NCBI GenBank assembly: GCA_963776225.1
Contig: CAVZLL010000004.1
Span: forward strand, 744,001 to 808,000
Length of the DNA: 64,000 nt
Reading direction: 5' to 3'
DNA from: Bog-756 sp963776225
Lineage (GTDB): Bacteria; Actinomycetota; Acidimicrobiia; Acidimicrobiales; RAAP-2
A model generated the notes under the pieces. It saw only the letters and a list, made by a program, of their open reading frames with translations, searched no databases and had not been told where the DNA came from. Both the position numbers and the translations under genes were made by a program. This document shows positions 17,010-25,335 of this stretch, one piece after another (positions within the stretch are counted from its first letter, which is position 1; every line of letters starts with the position of its first letter).

Positions 17010-17813
17010 TCATGCCGGTGGGCGACCCCGACCCGGGGGTCCGGCGAACGCCTGGGCGATCTCCATCCACTCCCGGGCGGACCCGCCGGTCACCACGAGA
17101 TCGGTGTCGGCGACGTTGCGCCGCTGGGTGACCACGAGGCAGAAGTCGAGGGCGGCTCCCTCGACCCGGGAGGCCTGCGCTGCGTCGTCCCGCTCTCCGG
17201 TCCCCCACCGCCACTCCGCGCCGGACGGGGCCGCCAGGACGACCTCGACGGGATCGGAGGGCGCATCCCTGCCGCGGACGAGATACGAGAACGGCCGGGC
17301 CCGTACGCCGACGTGGGCGACGTGCTGCAGGCGATCGGTGGGTGTCCGGACGCGCCCGAGGGCGTCGGCCACGTCCTGGCCGTGCGCCCAGGTCTCCATC
17401 AGGCGGGCCGAGACGAACGAGAGCACGCCCATCGGCGGGCCGTACCAGGGGACCCGGGCCGACGGGTCGGCGCCGGCGAAGGCAGCGGTCATCTCCCGGT
17501 GGGCCCCGCCCCACCAGGCCAGCAACCGGTCGCCGCCGAGACCGCGGCCCCGGATCAGATGGACCTCCATCGGGTCCCCCTCGTGGGCGAGCAGCTCCTC
17601 CACCGAACGTGCGAACTCGTCGGGCTCGACCATGGCCCGGCGGCCGGCGTCGTCGAAGTAGGCCAGATGGCTGATCTGGTCGCGGACCGCCCATCCCTCC
17701 GCCGGGGTGGGCAGATCCCACTCCGGTGCGTCGTCCCCGAGCCCGGAGACCATGCCGCGGAGATCCCCGTACTCGTCGTCGAGGTCGGCCAGGAGACCGG
17801 GAAGCGTCGCCAC
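17010..17813 (-). CDS. TIGR03084 family DinB/MDMPI-type metal-binding protein
   Basis: This is a 267-residue protein. The N-terminal domain is a four-helix DinB/maleylpyruvate-isomerase-like bundle with the metal-ligand pattern: GWAVRDQISHLAYFDD (His ~52) and ETWAHGQDVADALG (two further ligands, His and Asp, ~142-146). The C-terminal part is the SCP2-like small domain (TGGSAREWMEIAQAFAGPPG). TIGR03084 proteins are actinobacterial and are assumed to be thiol-dependent S-transferases of the mycothiol-using kind; the substrate is unknown. It lies 22 nt downstream of the DUF503 gene in the same orientation. Confidence 0.88.
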   Translation of the reverse strand: MATLPGLLADLDDEYGDLRGMVSGLGDDAPEWDLPTPAEGWAVRDQISHLAYFDDAGRRAMVEPDEFARSVEELLAHEGDPMEVHLIRGRGLGGDRLLAWWGGAHREMTAAFAGADPSARVPWYGPPMGVLSFVSARLMETWAHGQDVADALGRVRTPTDRLQHVAHVGVRARPFSYLVRGRDAPSDPVEVVLAAPSGAEWRWGTGERDDAAQASRVEGAALDFCLVVTQRRNVADTDLVVTGGSAREWMEIAQAFAGPPGRGRPPA

Positions 17814-17835
17814 GAGCCGAGGCTAGGGCACCCGG

Positions 17836-18132
17836 CTAGCCGTCCGGGTCGATCCACGCCCTGCCGGCGTCGAGCACCTCGAGCTGCGGGTGGGACCAGA
17901 CGTAGCGCTCCACCGAGTCGAGGACCGACTCGACCTGCCCCTGGTCTCCGGAGACTGCGGCGAACCCGAGCTCGGCGCGCTGCCACTGGTCCTGGAACCC
18001 CACTTCGGCAGCGGCCACGCCGAACCTCGACCGGCACCCGTCGACCAGGTGCCTCACCACCGTCCGCTTCTCCTTGAGTGACCGGGCGGTCGGGATGCGC
18101 ACCTCGACCGAGAGGACACAGGCGTGGAGCAT
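17836..18132 (-). CDS. DUF503 family protein
   Basis: This is a 98-residue protein starting MLHACVLSVEVRIPTARSLKEKR, the hallmark of DUF503 (YlxP-like), followed by FGVAAAEVGFQDQWQRAELG and a conserved end. The ATG at 18132 is used because the frame above it is GC-rich low-complexity sequence. In many Gram-positive genomes ylxP lies near infB and rbfA; here it is instead paired with a TIGR03084 gene. Function is unknown, although ribosome-related roles have been proposed for the family. Confidence 0.88.
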   Translation of the reverse strand: MLHACVLSVEVRIPTARSLKEKRTVVRHLVDGCRSRFGVAAAEVGFQDQWQRAELGFAAVSGDQGQVESVLDSVERYVWSHPQLEVLDAGRAWIDPDG

Positions 18133-18214
18133 CCCCCAAGAATGCCGCGCCACACGGGACGCGGGGGTGCCCCGGCACGCTGGGGCGGCGTACCGGGGCA
18201 CCCTGGGGGATGGG

Positions 18215-18244
18215 GTGTGGTCAGGTGTGGTCAGGTGTGGTCAG
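18215..18244. repeat. 10-nt tandem repeat (three units of GTGTGGTCAG)
   Basis: Three perfect copies lie directly downstream of, and just overlapping, the stop codon of the DUF5666 gene. The 108-nt spacer up to the DUF503 start contains nothing else recognisable. Confidence 0.9.
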
Positions 18245-19137
18245 GCGGTGGTCACGCTGGCCGACGTGGTACCGGAGGTCGAGCCGGAGGTCGAGCCGGA
18301 GGCGGAGCCGGAGGTGGAGCCCCCGAAGGCGGGCCCACCGAAGCCACCGGGACCGCCAGGACCCATCGGGCCGCCGATGGCCACCTTGGTCGCGGTCACC
18401 GTGTTCGAGTTCTCGGTCCCGAAGACGGCCACGTGGGCACCCACGGTCACGTTGGCGATGGACGGCGAGGACACCCCGGGATCGAGGTACGTCGTCGACG
18501 AGCCCACGTCGACCGTGACCGTCTTCCCGTCAGGCGTGGTGAGCGTGAAGGTGCCGCTCCCGACCGACTTGACGGCGCCCACCGCTGCCGGGGGCGTGCC
18601 GCCGGAGATGCGGAAGCCACCCGGGCCACCCGCACCGAGCGGGGCGCCGATGGCCACCTTGGTCGCGGTCACCGAGTTCGAGGTCTCGGTCCCGAAGACG
18701 GCCACGTGGGCACCCACGGTCACGTTGGCGATGGACGGCGAGGACACCCCGGGATCGAGGTACGTCGTCGACGAGCCCACGTCGACCGTGACCGTCTTCC
18801 CGTCAGGCGTGGTGAGCGTGAAGGTGCCGCTCCCGACCGACTTGACGGCGCCCACCGCTGCCGGGGGCGTGCCGCCGAAGGGCGGCTGGCAGGCGCCACC
18901 CGTGCTGGTGGACGGCGACGTCGAGGTCGAGGACGGGGTCGTGGAGTTGGACGTCGCCGCGCTTGCGACGGCGCCCCCGCCCACGGCCAGTCCGAGCGCC
19001 AGGGCCGTCGCCGAGACGATCCTGGTGCCCCGTCCGTGCCTCGGGGCCGCCGTCGGTGTGGTGCCCGAGGCGGCGGTCGGGTCCGTGAGGCCCGTGGGGT
19101 TGGTTGGGTCGGTTGTTTCGTCGTGTTCGATGCTCAT
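18241..19137 (-). CDS. Exported protein with two near-identical DUF5666 domains
   Basis: This is a 298-residue protein with a cytoplasmic tail of ~38 residues, a hydrophobic segment RIVSATALALGLAVGGGAVA and a Ser/Thr linker. Two copies of a beta domain (AVGAVKSVGSGTFTLTTPDG ... VTVGAHVAVFGTE) follow, then a Gly-rich and a SGSTSGSTSGT tail. Domains of this DUF5666 type form small OB-like barrels in exported proteins; no enzymatic residues are evident. The two domains are almost identical at DNA level (see repeat), so the duplication is recent. It is probably a surface or wall-associated protein with unknown ligand. A GGAGCAT context precedes the ATG. Confidence 0.82.
   Translation of the reverse strand: MSIEHDETTDPTNPTGLTDPTAASGTTPTAAPRHGRGTRIVSATALALGLAVGGGAVASAATSNSTTPSSTSTSPSTSTGGACQPPFGGTPPAAVGAVKSVGSGTFTLTTPDGKTVTVDVGSSTTYLDPGVSSPSIANVTVGAHVAVFGTETSNSVTATKVAIGAPLGAGGPGGFRISGGTPPAAVGAVKSVGSGTFTLTTPDGKTVTVDVGSSTTYLDPGVSSPSIANVTVGAHVAVFGTENSNTVTATKVAIGGPMGPGGPGGFGGPAFGGSTSGSASGSTSGSTSGTTSASVTTA
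18375..18877. repeat. Direct repeat of ~230 nt inside the DUF5666 gene
   Basis: Copies lie at about 18375-18604 and 18648-18877, offset by 273 nt (91 codons). Only a few substitutions near the left end distinguish them, for example GTGTTCGAGTTC versus GAGTTCGAGGTC. This keeps the reading frame and gives a tandem domain duplication. Confidence 0.93.
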
Positions 19138-19170
19138 CTCATGCTCCTTTGTTCGGGGGGGTTGTTCCTC

Positions 19171-19210
19171 GGTTGGTGCTTCTTCGGTTGGTGTTTCTTC
19201 GGTTGGTGCT
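19171..19210. repeat. 15-nt tandem repeat upstream of the DUF5666 gene
   Basis: Units GGTTGGTGCTTCTTC, GGTTGGTGTTTCTTC and a partial third copy lie 34-73 nt ahead of the DUF5666 start, in its probable leader or promoter. Confidence 0.85.
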
Positions 19211-19318
19211 GCATAGGTGAGCCTCGGGCACCCATCTGTGCGCCCCCTGTGACCAGAACCCGCGATTCCTTGGAATCACATGTCGCGGGTTGTCACACCC
19301 CGGTGGAAAGATCGAACC

Positions 19319-20836
19319 ATGACATCGGTCATGGTTCAGCCGACGAGACAGAAGGACCGGGTCGCCGACGATCCCGTCGGGGACGATCACGCGGACTCCG
19401 TCGCGCCGAGCCTCGGCGATCGGATCGACGAAACAGCCGCAGTGCTGTCATCCGTCCTCGCCGACCTCGATCCGGGCTGCATCACCGGGCACGACGCGAT
19501 CCGCCTCTATCGATCGTTCGCCGAGCTCGAGCGCCTCTCAATGGCCGGCAAGACCTTGCTGGCACCTCGCATCGAGGCGTCCGGCGCCTGGCGTGAGGAC
19601 GGGCACCGGACCGCTGCAGTCATGCTGGCCTCACTCGAGGGGGTCTCGACCGGACAGGCGCGTAACACCCTGGAGGTCGGTCAACGGTTGCACCAGCTTC
19701 CGGACACCGTCGAAGCCCTGCGGACCGGGGAGCTCTCAGGACCGAAGCTGGTCGAGCTCAGCGGCGCCGCTGTGCTCGACCCGGAGAACGAGAGAGCACT
19801 CCTGGCCGGAGCCGCCGACCAGCCACTCCAGCAGGTCAAGGAGCGGTGTCGGCGCGCGCGGGCCACCGCACATCGGCGTGACCCGGTGGCCTCGGTCCGC
19901 CGGGTCCACGCGGCGCGGCACTTCTCGTCCTGGACCGACGCGGAGGGTGCTTTCTGCTACCAGGGGCGGGACACGGCTGACCGCGGCGCCCAGATCCTCG
20001 AGCACATCGCTCACGCGGCGGCCCGGCTCCGCAAGACCGGATTGTCCAGCGACGAAGCGCCGAATGGCGCGTCCCGGCGCGACGCCTCCACCCAGAGGCA
20101 ATCCGAACCGGAGCGGGCGCTGCGTGCGGACGCGTTCTTCGCGCTGGTGACCCAGCAGAGCGGCGTCATGCCGCCGGAAACGGAGACCGGCACCGTAGGT
20201 TCCGAGCGATCACTCCCGGGTTCGCTGGGCGACCAGAATACCGACGTCGACACGGGGCCCCCGCTCGCCTGCGACCGCGAAGGATCCGAGATGCCATCCG
20301 GATCCAGCACTGTGATCGACCGGCCTCCGAAGTGTTCAGTGATGGTACGGGTCGACCTCGCTGCGCTGTTGAGGGGGGATGCGCTCCCCGGTGAGACCTG
20401 TGAGATCGACGGTCAGGGTCCGATCCCGGTGCGCATGGCGCGGGACATGGCCAACGATTCGTTTCTTCGTCTCGTCTTCCATGAAGCCGGAGACATCCGC
20501 GCAATCTCACATTTCGGGCGGACCATCAACAGGCAACTGCGCACCGCGCTGGCCTTCCGGGACCGGACCTGCGTGGTGCCTGGGTGCGGCGTCTCCTTCG
20601 GCCTGGAGATCGACCACGTCATCCCGTTCGCCGAAGGTGGACCGACGGAACTCGAGAACCTTGCGCTCCTCTGCCACCACCATCACTTCCTCAAGACGTT
20701 CGAGGGGTGGACGCTCGAGCGGACCGGTACCCGCGACGATGGATCCCCAAGATGGAGTTTCGCCCCGGAGCCGCCCTTCGGGCAGGAACCGGACCTCGGC
20801 GTGGACGCAAAGGTGAGGCCACCGCCCGGAACCTGA
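19319..20836 (+). CDS. DUF222 / 13E12-type HNH endonuclease domain protein
   Basis: This is a 505-residue protein. The N-terminal ~290 residues are the helical DUF222 domain (IRLYRSFAELERLSMAGKTLLAPRI, ending with HRRDPVASVRRVHAARHFSSW). A variable linker follows, then a C-terminal HNH domain: CVVPGCGVSFGLEIDHVIPF, then AEGGPTELENLALLCHHHH. The paired Cys and the DH...N...H residues are all present. This family is abundant and mobile-like in actinobacteria (13E12 repeat proteins); the DNA target is unknown. The ATG at 19319 is preceded by GGTGGAAAG; a GTG 13 codons upstream is less likely. Confidence 0.9.
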   Translation: MTSVMVQPTRQKDRVADDPVGDDHADSVAPSLGDRIDETAAVLSSVLADLDPGCITGHDAIRLYRSFAELERLSMAGKTLLAPRIEASGAWREDGHRTAAVMLASLEGVSTGQARNTLEVGQRLHQLPDTVEALRTGELSGPKLVELSGAAVLDPENERALLAGAADQPLQQVKERCRRARATAHRRDPVASVRRVHAARHFSSWTDAEGAFCYQGRDTADRGAQILEHIAHAAARLRKTGLSSDEAPNGASRRDASTQRQSEPERALRADAFFALVTQQSGVMPPETETGTVGSERSLPGSLGDQNTDVDTGPPLACDREGSEMPSGSSTVIDRPPKCSVMVRVDLAALLRGDALPGETCEIDGQGPIPVRMARDMANDSFLRLVFHEAGDIRAISHFGRTINRQLRTALAFRDRTCVVPGCGVSFGLEIDHVIPFAEGGPTELENLALLCHHHHFLKTFEGWTLERTGTRDDGSPRWSFAPEPPFGQEPDLGVDAKVRPPPGT

Positions 20837-21203
20837 GCCGAGTCGGCGGCCCGGACGAGGCCCGGGCTGCGCCCTCACCGACGACGGGGGGAAAGGCGGA
20901 GCGGTGGGAGGATCCCGCACAACCAGGGTCACCCCGAACGAGTGCGTGGTGCCCTCCCAATGCCTCTTGTCCCAAATTCCCTGGGCAGCCAGATCCGAAC
21001 GCGGCGTCGCGAGCAGTAGCATGGTGCGGAAAGCAGGACAGAGGGGGCGTCCCCGTCGCGACGAGCTGGCTCTTCGACCGAAGGGTTGAAGATTGGCCGG
21101 CGCCTCGCAGCAGGATCAGAGAGTAGCCATCGATTTCGGGATCATCGGCGAGCACGAGAGCCGAGTCGGTCACGATCGCCAGTTGGCAGTGGCCGAAAGA
21201 AGC

Positions 21204-22238
21204 ATGATGACCGAGATCGAGGCTCCACTCATGGGGGCATCAAATCATGAGGACTTCGCCGAGCTGTCTCGGAGAGTCCGTCAACAGGGACTGTTCCTGC
21301 GCCCCCGTGGCTACTACGCGATGAGAATCTCGGCATCGATCGCCGTTCTGGCTGCGCTGGCTGTACTCGCAGCGATGCTCGGCAACAGCTGGTGGAACTT
21401 GACCTTCGCAGCAGGTATCGCATTCGTGCTGGCTCAGATCGGTTTCATCGGCCACGACGCGGGTCACCGCCAAGTCTGGAATCGCCGCCGAGGCAACGAC
21501 GTCATCGGCCTCGTTCTGGCAAACCTGTTGAGCGGGTTCAGCTTCGATTGGTGGCAGACCAAGCACACCAGGCACCATGCGCATACCAACTCCGAGGGGA
21601 AAGATCCGGACATCGCCGCCGGTGCACTGGTGTTCACGCCGGCTCAGCGCGGAAGGCGTGGGCGCTTCGGTCGGCGATTCTCCCGTTTTCAGCAGTACCT
21701 GTTGGTACCCCTGTTGTTCCTCGAGGCGCTCCATCTGCACGTCGCCAGCATGAGGGCACTTGCCCGGCGAAGGGATCGGCGTGCGCTCATCGAGCTCGGG
21801 CTGCTCTTCGTCCACGGTGCCGTCTTCTTCGTCGGGCCGTTTCTCATCCTCTCGCCGGTGCGAGCAGCGATCTTCATCGTGGTCACGCAGGCGCTGTTCG
21901 GCTTCTACCTGGGCGCATGCTTCCTCACAAACCATGTGGGCATGCCGACCGTGATCAGCAGCCACAGCCTCGGATTCCTGCGCCGGCAGGTGCTGACGTC
22001 GCGCAACCTGTCGGGACCTTCCTTCGTCGGATTTGTGTTCGGCGGGCTGGACAGTCAGATCGAGCATCATCTGTTCCCGACGATGCCACGGGCGAATCTC
22101 CGCAGAGCACGCAAGGTGGTACGCCCGTTCTGCGCACAGCACGGGATCCCCTATGCGGAGCACAGCCTGTGGCGCGCCTACCGTGACGTGGCGCGCCATC
22201 TGCGAACCGTCGGCAGCGGTGGCCCAGTCGTCGGTTGA
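21204..22238 (+). CDS. Membrane fatty acid desaturase
   Basis: This is a 344-residue integral membrane di-iron desaturase. It has three histidine boxes: HDAGH at residues 84-88, HTRHH at 121-125 and QIEHH at 285-289, with four hydrophobic segments between and around them. The QxxHH third box is the form found in acyl-lipid/front-end and actinobacterial linoleoyl-CoA-type desaturases. It introduces a double bond into membrane acyl chains using O2 and an electron donor. The start is placed at the first of two adjacent ATGs after GAAAGAAG. The ~365 nt before it (20837-21203) contain no convincing gene. The TetR-like gene converges on its 3' end and may regulate it. Confidence 0.9.
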   Translation: MMTEIEAPLMGASNHEDFAELSRRVRQQGLFLRPRGYYAMRISASIAVLAALAVLAAMLGNSWWNLTFAAGIAFVLAQIGFIGHDAGHRQVWNRRRGNDVIGLVLANLLSGFSFDWWQTKHTRHHAHTNSEGKDPDIAAGALVFTPAQRGRRGRFGRRFSRFQQYLLVPLLFLEALHLHVASMRALARRRDRRALIELGLLFVHGAVFFVGPFLILSPVRAAIFIVVTQALFGFYLGACFLTNHVGMPTVISSHSLGFLRRQVLTSRNLSGPSFVGFVFGGLDSQIEHHLFPTMPRANLRRARKVVRPFCAQHGIPYAEHSLWRAYRDVARHLRTVGSGGPVVG

Positions 22239-22265
22239 GCCGTACGTGGACGCTCGAACGGAACG

Positions 22266-23030
22266 TCAGGGGTGTGGATCTGGCTCGAGGAACTGATGGA
22301 TGAGCGCTTCCAGCCCCATCGCAAAGAGCGTCCAGGATTCGAGCTCTCCGTCGGGACCGGTCGGTCGCTCGATCAACTCCACACGGTTGCCTATGCGCTG
22401 TCGCAACGAGCAACCCTGAGCGTAGGCGATCGTGGCCATCGTGAACTGCGCCATGGTCAAGTGCTCACGAAGGCGTAGTCCGAGTAGCTGCATGAGCCCG
22501 GCGAGCTGCCGGCCCCAGAACTGCGCGAGTGTGCCGTACCCTTCGTTGAGTGCCGCCTTGATGCGCTCCCGCTGTTCGGACTCCGGCGCCGTGTTTGCCA
22601 GTGAGACGACGCTGATCCACAACGACCAATTCGTGGACGTTGCGATCTCGGCGGAGAGCGCAGCCCCTCCGATCCGACAGACCTGCTGGAGGGCGGTCCT
22701 GCGGGACTCCGCAGTCGAGACGTCGAGATGCTCCACAAAGTTCGCAATGGCATCGACCATTGCACCGGCCTCCGGGCGCCGTTCGTCCCGGGAAGCGGAC
22801 AGCAGCACGTCCGCTTGAAAATCCGTCATGTTGTCCCACAACCGTCCGATCACCGATGCATTGGTGACCCGAACACCGAGCTCTCTCTCCACCCGATCGA
22901 AGGATCTCTTGAACGTGACGTTGCTCAGTTCGGTGACAAATCCCTCTTCGTGCAGAATCGCACGCCCCGCCTCCAGGAGCGCGCTCCGCAACTCCTCACG
23001 GTTCAGCCTCTTTTGCTGCCGATCGCTCAC
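22266..23030 (-). CDS. TetR-like transcriptional regulator
   Basis: This is a 254-residue protein. The N-terminal part (RLNREELRSALLEAGRAILH, then GFVTELSNVTFKRSFDRVER) is compatible with a three-helix TetR-type DNA-binding domain, although the second helix is longer than usual. The rest is all-helical (for example TALQQVCRIGGAALSAEIA and LRLREHLTMAQFTMATIAYA) as in ligand domains. The GTG at 23030 is preceded by AAGGGG at 8 nt. It ends 27 nt from the desaturase stop, tail to tail. Regulation of the desaturase is possible but not shown. About 280 nt upstream (23031-23307) contain no gene. Confidence 0.65.
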   Translation of the reverse strand: MSDRQQKRLNREELRSALLEAGRAILHEEGFVTELSNVTFKRSFDRVERELGVRVTNASVIGRLWDNMTDFQADVLLSASRDERRPEAGAMVDAIANFVEHLDVSTAESRRTALQQVCRIGGAALSAEIATSTNWSLWISVVSLANTAPESEQRERIKAALNEGYGTLAQFWGRQLAGLMQLLGLRLREHLTMAQFTMATIAYAQGCSLRQRIGNRVELIERPTGPDGELESWTLFAMGLEALIHQFLEPDPHP

Positions 23031-23307
23031 TGCACTGCCCCTTGCAGCCGACGTGTCGAAGTGGATGCGTTCCCAACGTCCTCCGAACCGCACCGGGGGT
23101 TCCTTGCCGGCATGGGACCGAGGTCACCCTCATCACTCGGCGGCCAACCTGCCCGGCGCCCCTGGTCCGCCCCAGAAGCGCCGAGCCGGTCTGCTGGGAT
23201 TTCGCCGCCCACGTCATCTTGAATGATCGACCCGAAGTATGCAACTCTGGGTTGCAAATTGGGGAGCGCGGACTGCTGGAACGGCGGGATCTCTGGGCGG
23301 GAGGGGT

Positions 23308-23871
23308 TCAGCGGCTCGCCGCCACGACCATCGCCGCGACATCGCTCCAGCCGAACCCGACCGTCTCGCCGATGATCCGGCCCGACCCTGGATCGACAAG
23401 GACGAAGAACGGATAGGCGGTGACCCGGTAGTCCTTCCACGCCTGATCACTCATGACGACCGGCGTGCGGCGGGCACCTGCAGAGACCGCGGCGACCTCG
23501 GCCGCCGCCTCGACACGGGGGCCGCGGGTCACGACCACCGGCATCACCCGGGCCAGGGTGTCACCCACGTCGAGGCCGGGAGTGGGGTCGGGACCGGGAC
23601 CGGAAGTCGAAGGCTCCGTCGTCGGGTCCGAGCTCTGGTCGGCGAGACCGTACCAGTAGTCGGCACAACCGTCGCACCGGGTGGCGAGGAAGATCAGGAG
23701 GATCGGCCGGTCGGCCGAAGCGATCCGGATCTCGATCGGTGTTCCGTCCGGTCCCTTCCCGGTGATGTCGGTGGCCGGCCACGGTACAGCGGCCCCTGCG
23801 GGTCGGGAGGGGATCGGGCGCAGGCCGGCGGTGAACGACGGGTCGGATGCGGGATTGCTACCCGGGGTCAT
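23308..23871 (-). CDS. Thioredoxin-like (TlpA/peroxiredoxin-type) protein
   Basis: This is a 187-residue protein. The fold is indicated by IEIRIASADRPILLIFLATR followed by the redox motif CDGC and by the cis-Pro-like VTAYPFFVLVDPGSGRIIG near the C terminus. An insertion of ~30 Pro/Gly/Ser/Asp residues lies between them. No signal peptide or TM is seen, which is unusual for TlpA-like proteins, so it may be cytosolic. Substrate unknown. The reading direction is the same as the zinc-ribbon gene 136 nt upstream. Confidence 0.7.
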   Translation of the reverse strand: MTPGSNPASDPSFTAGLRPIPSRPAGAAVPWPATDITGKGPDGTPIEIRIASADRPILLIFLATRCDGCADYWYGLADQSSDPTTEPSTSGPGPDPTPGLDVGDTLARVMPVVVTRGPRVEAAAEVAAVSAGARRTPVVMSDQAWKDYRVTAYPFFVLVDPGSGRIIGETVGFGWSDVAAMVVAASR

Positions 23872-23890
23872 GGCACGTCGCGGTCCGTTG

Positions 23891-23980
23891 TGGCCGGTCG
23901 TGGCCGGTCGTGGCTGGTCGTGCCTGGTTGCGCCTCGTCGTGTCTGGTTGCGCCTCGTCGTGCCTGGTTGCGGCTCGTCA
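23891..23980. repeat. Two adjoining tandem arrays (10-nt x3, then 20-nt x3)
   Basis: 23891-23920 holds three copies of TGGCCGGTCG (last with one change). 23921-23980 holds three copies of a 20-nt unit beginning TGCCTGGTTGCGCCTCGTCG with one to two changes per copy. The whole lies in the spacer between the zinc-ribbon and thioredoxin-like genes. Confidence 0.9.
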
Positions 23981-24006
23981 CGCCTGGCGCACCCGGAGGG
24001 GTTGGT

Positions 24007-24222
24007 TCACGCCCCGTCGGCCGAGCCGGACTCGATCGACTCGACGGAGCGCCCGTTGCCGCACCATCGGCATACGACCTCCTCGATCGACTCGTCGAGC
24101 ACTTCGACCTCTTCGATCGTGAGCTCACCGCCGACCGAGAAGTGGTGGAAGGCCCGGGTGCGGCGATTGGCGACGACATCGAATCGGGTGAGGTTCCCGC
24201 ACGCCGCGCAGCGGTAGCGCAT
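24007..24222 (-). CDS. Small zinc-ribbon protein
   Basis: This is a 71-residue protein with two CxxC knuckles, CAACGN (residues 5-10) and CRWCGN (51-56). They are separated by a basic stretch (NLTRFDVVANRRTRAFHHFS) and a strongly acidic helix (GELTIEEVEVLDESIEEVV). The two pairs should bind one zinc ion. The ATG at 24222 is the only sensible start. It is divergent from the DnaQ/GIY-YIG gene; their shared 163-nt spacer contains the SOS box near the other gene. Precise role unknown; a small nucleic-acid-binding or adaptor protein is likely. Confidence 0.75.
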   Translation of the reverse strand: MRYRCAACGNLTRFDVVANRRTRAFHHFSVGGELTIEEVEVLDESIEEVVCRWCGNGRSVESIESGSADGA

Positions 24223-24357
24223 GCCACCCGACGAATCGAGGGCATCGGAGGGGGCGTGGATTGCCCCGGAACCGGCTGGTCCAGCGGCCCTCGACGACTC
24301 GGTGGTCACCGCGCCAACGGTAGTCGCGGCCGGCGGAGCCGCCGGATCCGGTGACAG

Positions 24358-24371
24358 CGAACACCTGTTCG
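24358..24371. promoter_or_regulatory. LexA/SOS box
   Basis: CGAACACCTGTTCG is a perfect match to the actinobacterial/Gram-positive LexA operator form CGAAC-N4-GTTCG. It ends 14 nt before the chosen start of the DnaQ/GIY-YIG gene, so it must overlap the promoter or the transcription start. Confidence 0.85.
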
Positions 24372-24385
24372 CTATGGTTGCTTCC

Positions 24386-25300
24386 ATGGCGTTCGCCGTC
24401 CAGCTGCCTTCCCAGGACCTCGACTCACCGCTGAGCGAGGTGACCTTCGTGGTCCTCGACGTGGAGACAACAGGGGGTTCGCCCATGATGTCCTCGCTCA
24501 CAGAGGTGGCGGCGGCCAGGTACCGGGGCGGTGAGCTGCTCGGCACCTTCCAGACCCTGGTCCGGCCGGACGAGCGCATCCCGCCGCTGATCACCGCCCT
24601 GACCGGGATCGACGATGCGATGGTCGTCGACGCACCCCGCAGCGGAGCGGTCCTCCCGTCCTTCCTCGAGTTCCTCGGTGGAGCGGTGGTGGTCGGACAC
24701 AACCTGCGGTTCGACCTCTCGTTCCTCAACCACGCGCTCGAGGCGACCGGCCGTGAGCGGCTGGCCAATCCGACGGTCGACACCCTCGCCCTGGCCCGGC
24801 GGTTGGTCCGGGACAGCGTGCCCAACTGCAAGCTCGCCACCCTGGCTGCCTCGCTCCGGCTCCCCCACCGACCCGCCCACCGAGCGCTCACCGACGTGCT
24901 GGCGACCGGCGATCTGCTCCATGCGCTGCTCGAGCGCGCGGGCTCGTTCGGGATCGTCGGCCTCGCCGAGCTGCTCGAGCTCCCCAGCCTGTTGGGCCAC
25001 CCCCAGGCCTCCAAGCTGCGGCTCACCACCCGGGTCCCCCACCGTCCGGGCGTCTACTGGTTCTGCAACGCTGCCGGCCACGTGCTCTACGTGGGCAGGG
25101 CCTCCGATCTGCGTTCGGGGGTGCGTGCGCACTTCTCGGCGGACACGGCGAAGGCGATCCGGCGGTCGCTGCGGCAGACGCACGCCATCCACTTCCGGGT
25201 CTGTCCGGAGCCGCTCGGCGCCGCCGACCTCGAGCATCGGCTGATCCGGGCATGGGACCCCCCGTTCAACCGGGGAGGCGCGGTCCGTGTGGCCTCTTGA
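24386..25300 (+). CDS. DnaQ-like exonuclease fused to GIY-YIG nuclease domain
   Basis: This is a 304-residue protein. Residues ~18-180 are a DEDDh 3'-5' exonuclease: VVLDVETTG (Asp25, Glu27), VGHNLRFDLSFL and HRALTDVLAT. Residues ~215-300 are a GIY-YIG domain like that of UvrC/Cho (RPGVYWFCNAAGHVLYVGRA, then LRSGVRAHF). Such fusions are known in actinobacteria and act in DNA repair, probably incising and trimming damaged strands. The SOS box directly upstream supports LexA control. A start at 24374 is possible but would touch the SOS box; the ATG at 24386 is preferred. Confidence 0.88.
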   Translation: MAFAVQLPSQDLDSPLSEVTFVVLDVETTGGSPMMSSLTEVAAARYRGGELLGTFQTLVRPDERIPPLITALTGIDDAMVVDAPRSGAVLPSFLEFLGGAVVVGHNLRFDLSFLNHALEATGRERLANPTVDTLALARRLVRDSVPNCKLATLAASLRLPHRPAHRALTDVLATGDLLHALLERAGSFGIVGLAELLELPSLLGHPQASKLRLTTRVPHRPGVYWFCNAAGHVLYVGRASDLRSGVRAHFSADTAKAIRRSLRQTHAIHFRVCPEPLGAADLEHRLIRAWDPPFNRGGAVRVAS

Positions 25301-25311
25301 CGGGACCACAG

Positions 25312-25335
25312 GGTAAGTCCATACTTACCGTAAGT
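25312..25335. promoter_or_regulatory. Probable ArsR-family operator
   Basis: GGTAAGT-CCAT-ACTTACC (25312-25329) is a perfect inverted repeat. Its right arm also pairs with a third half-site, ACTTAC-C-GTAAGT (25323-25335). The GTG start of the ArsR-like gene falls inside the last half-site, pointing to autoregulation and probably a leaderless transcript. Confidence 0.7.

Noticed and set aside
21021..21089. Short frame MVRKAGQRGRPRRDELALRP, reminiscent of the first residues of TetR regulators
   Set aside because: It ends after 22 codons and nothing downstream continues the fold; chance similarity of a basic stretch is likely.
22728..23226. Plus-strand frames opposite the TetR-like gene and its leader
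   Set aside because: Arg/Ser/Pro-rich translations typical of antisense frames, no ribosome-binding sites.
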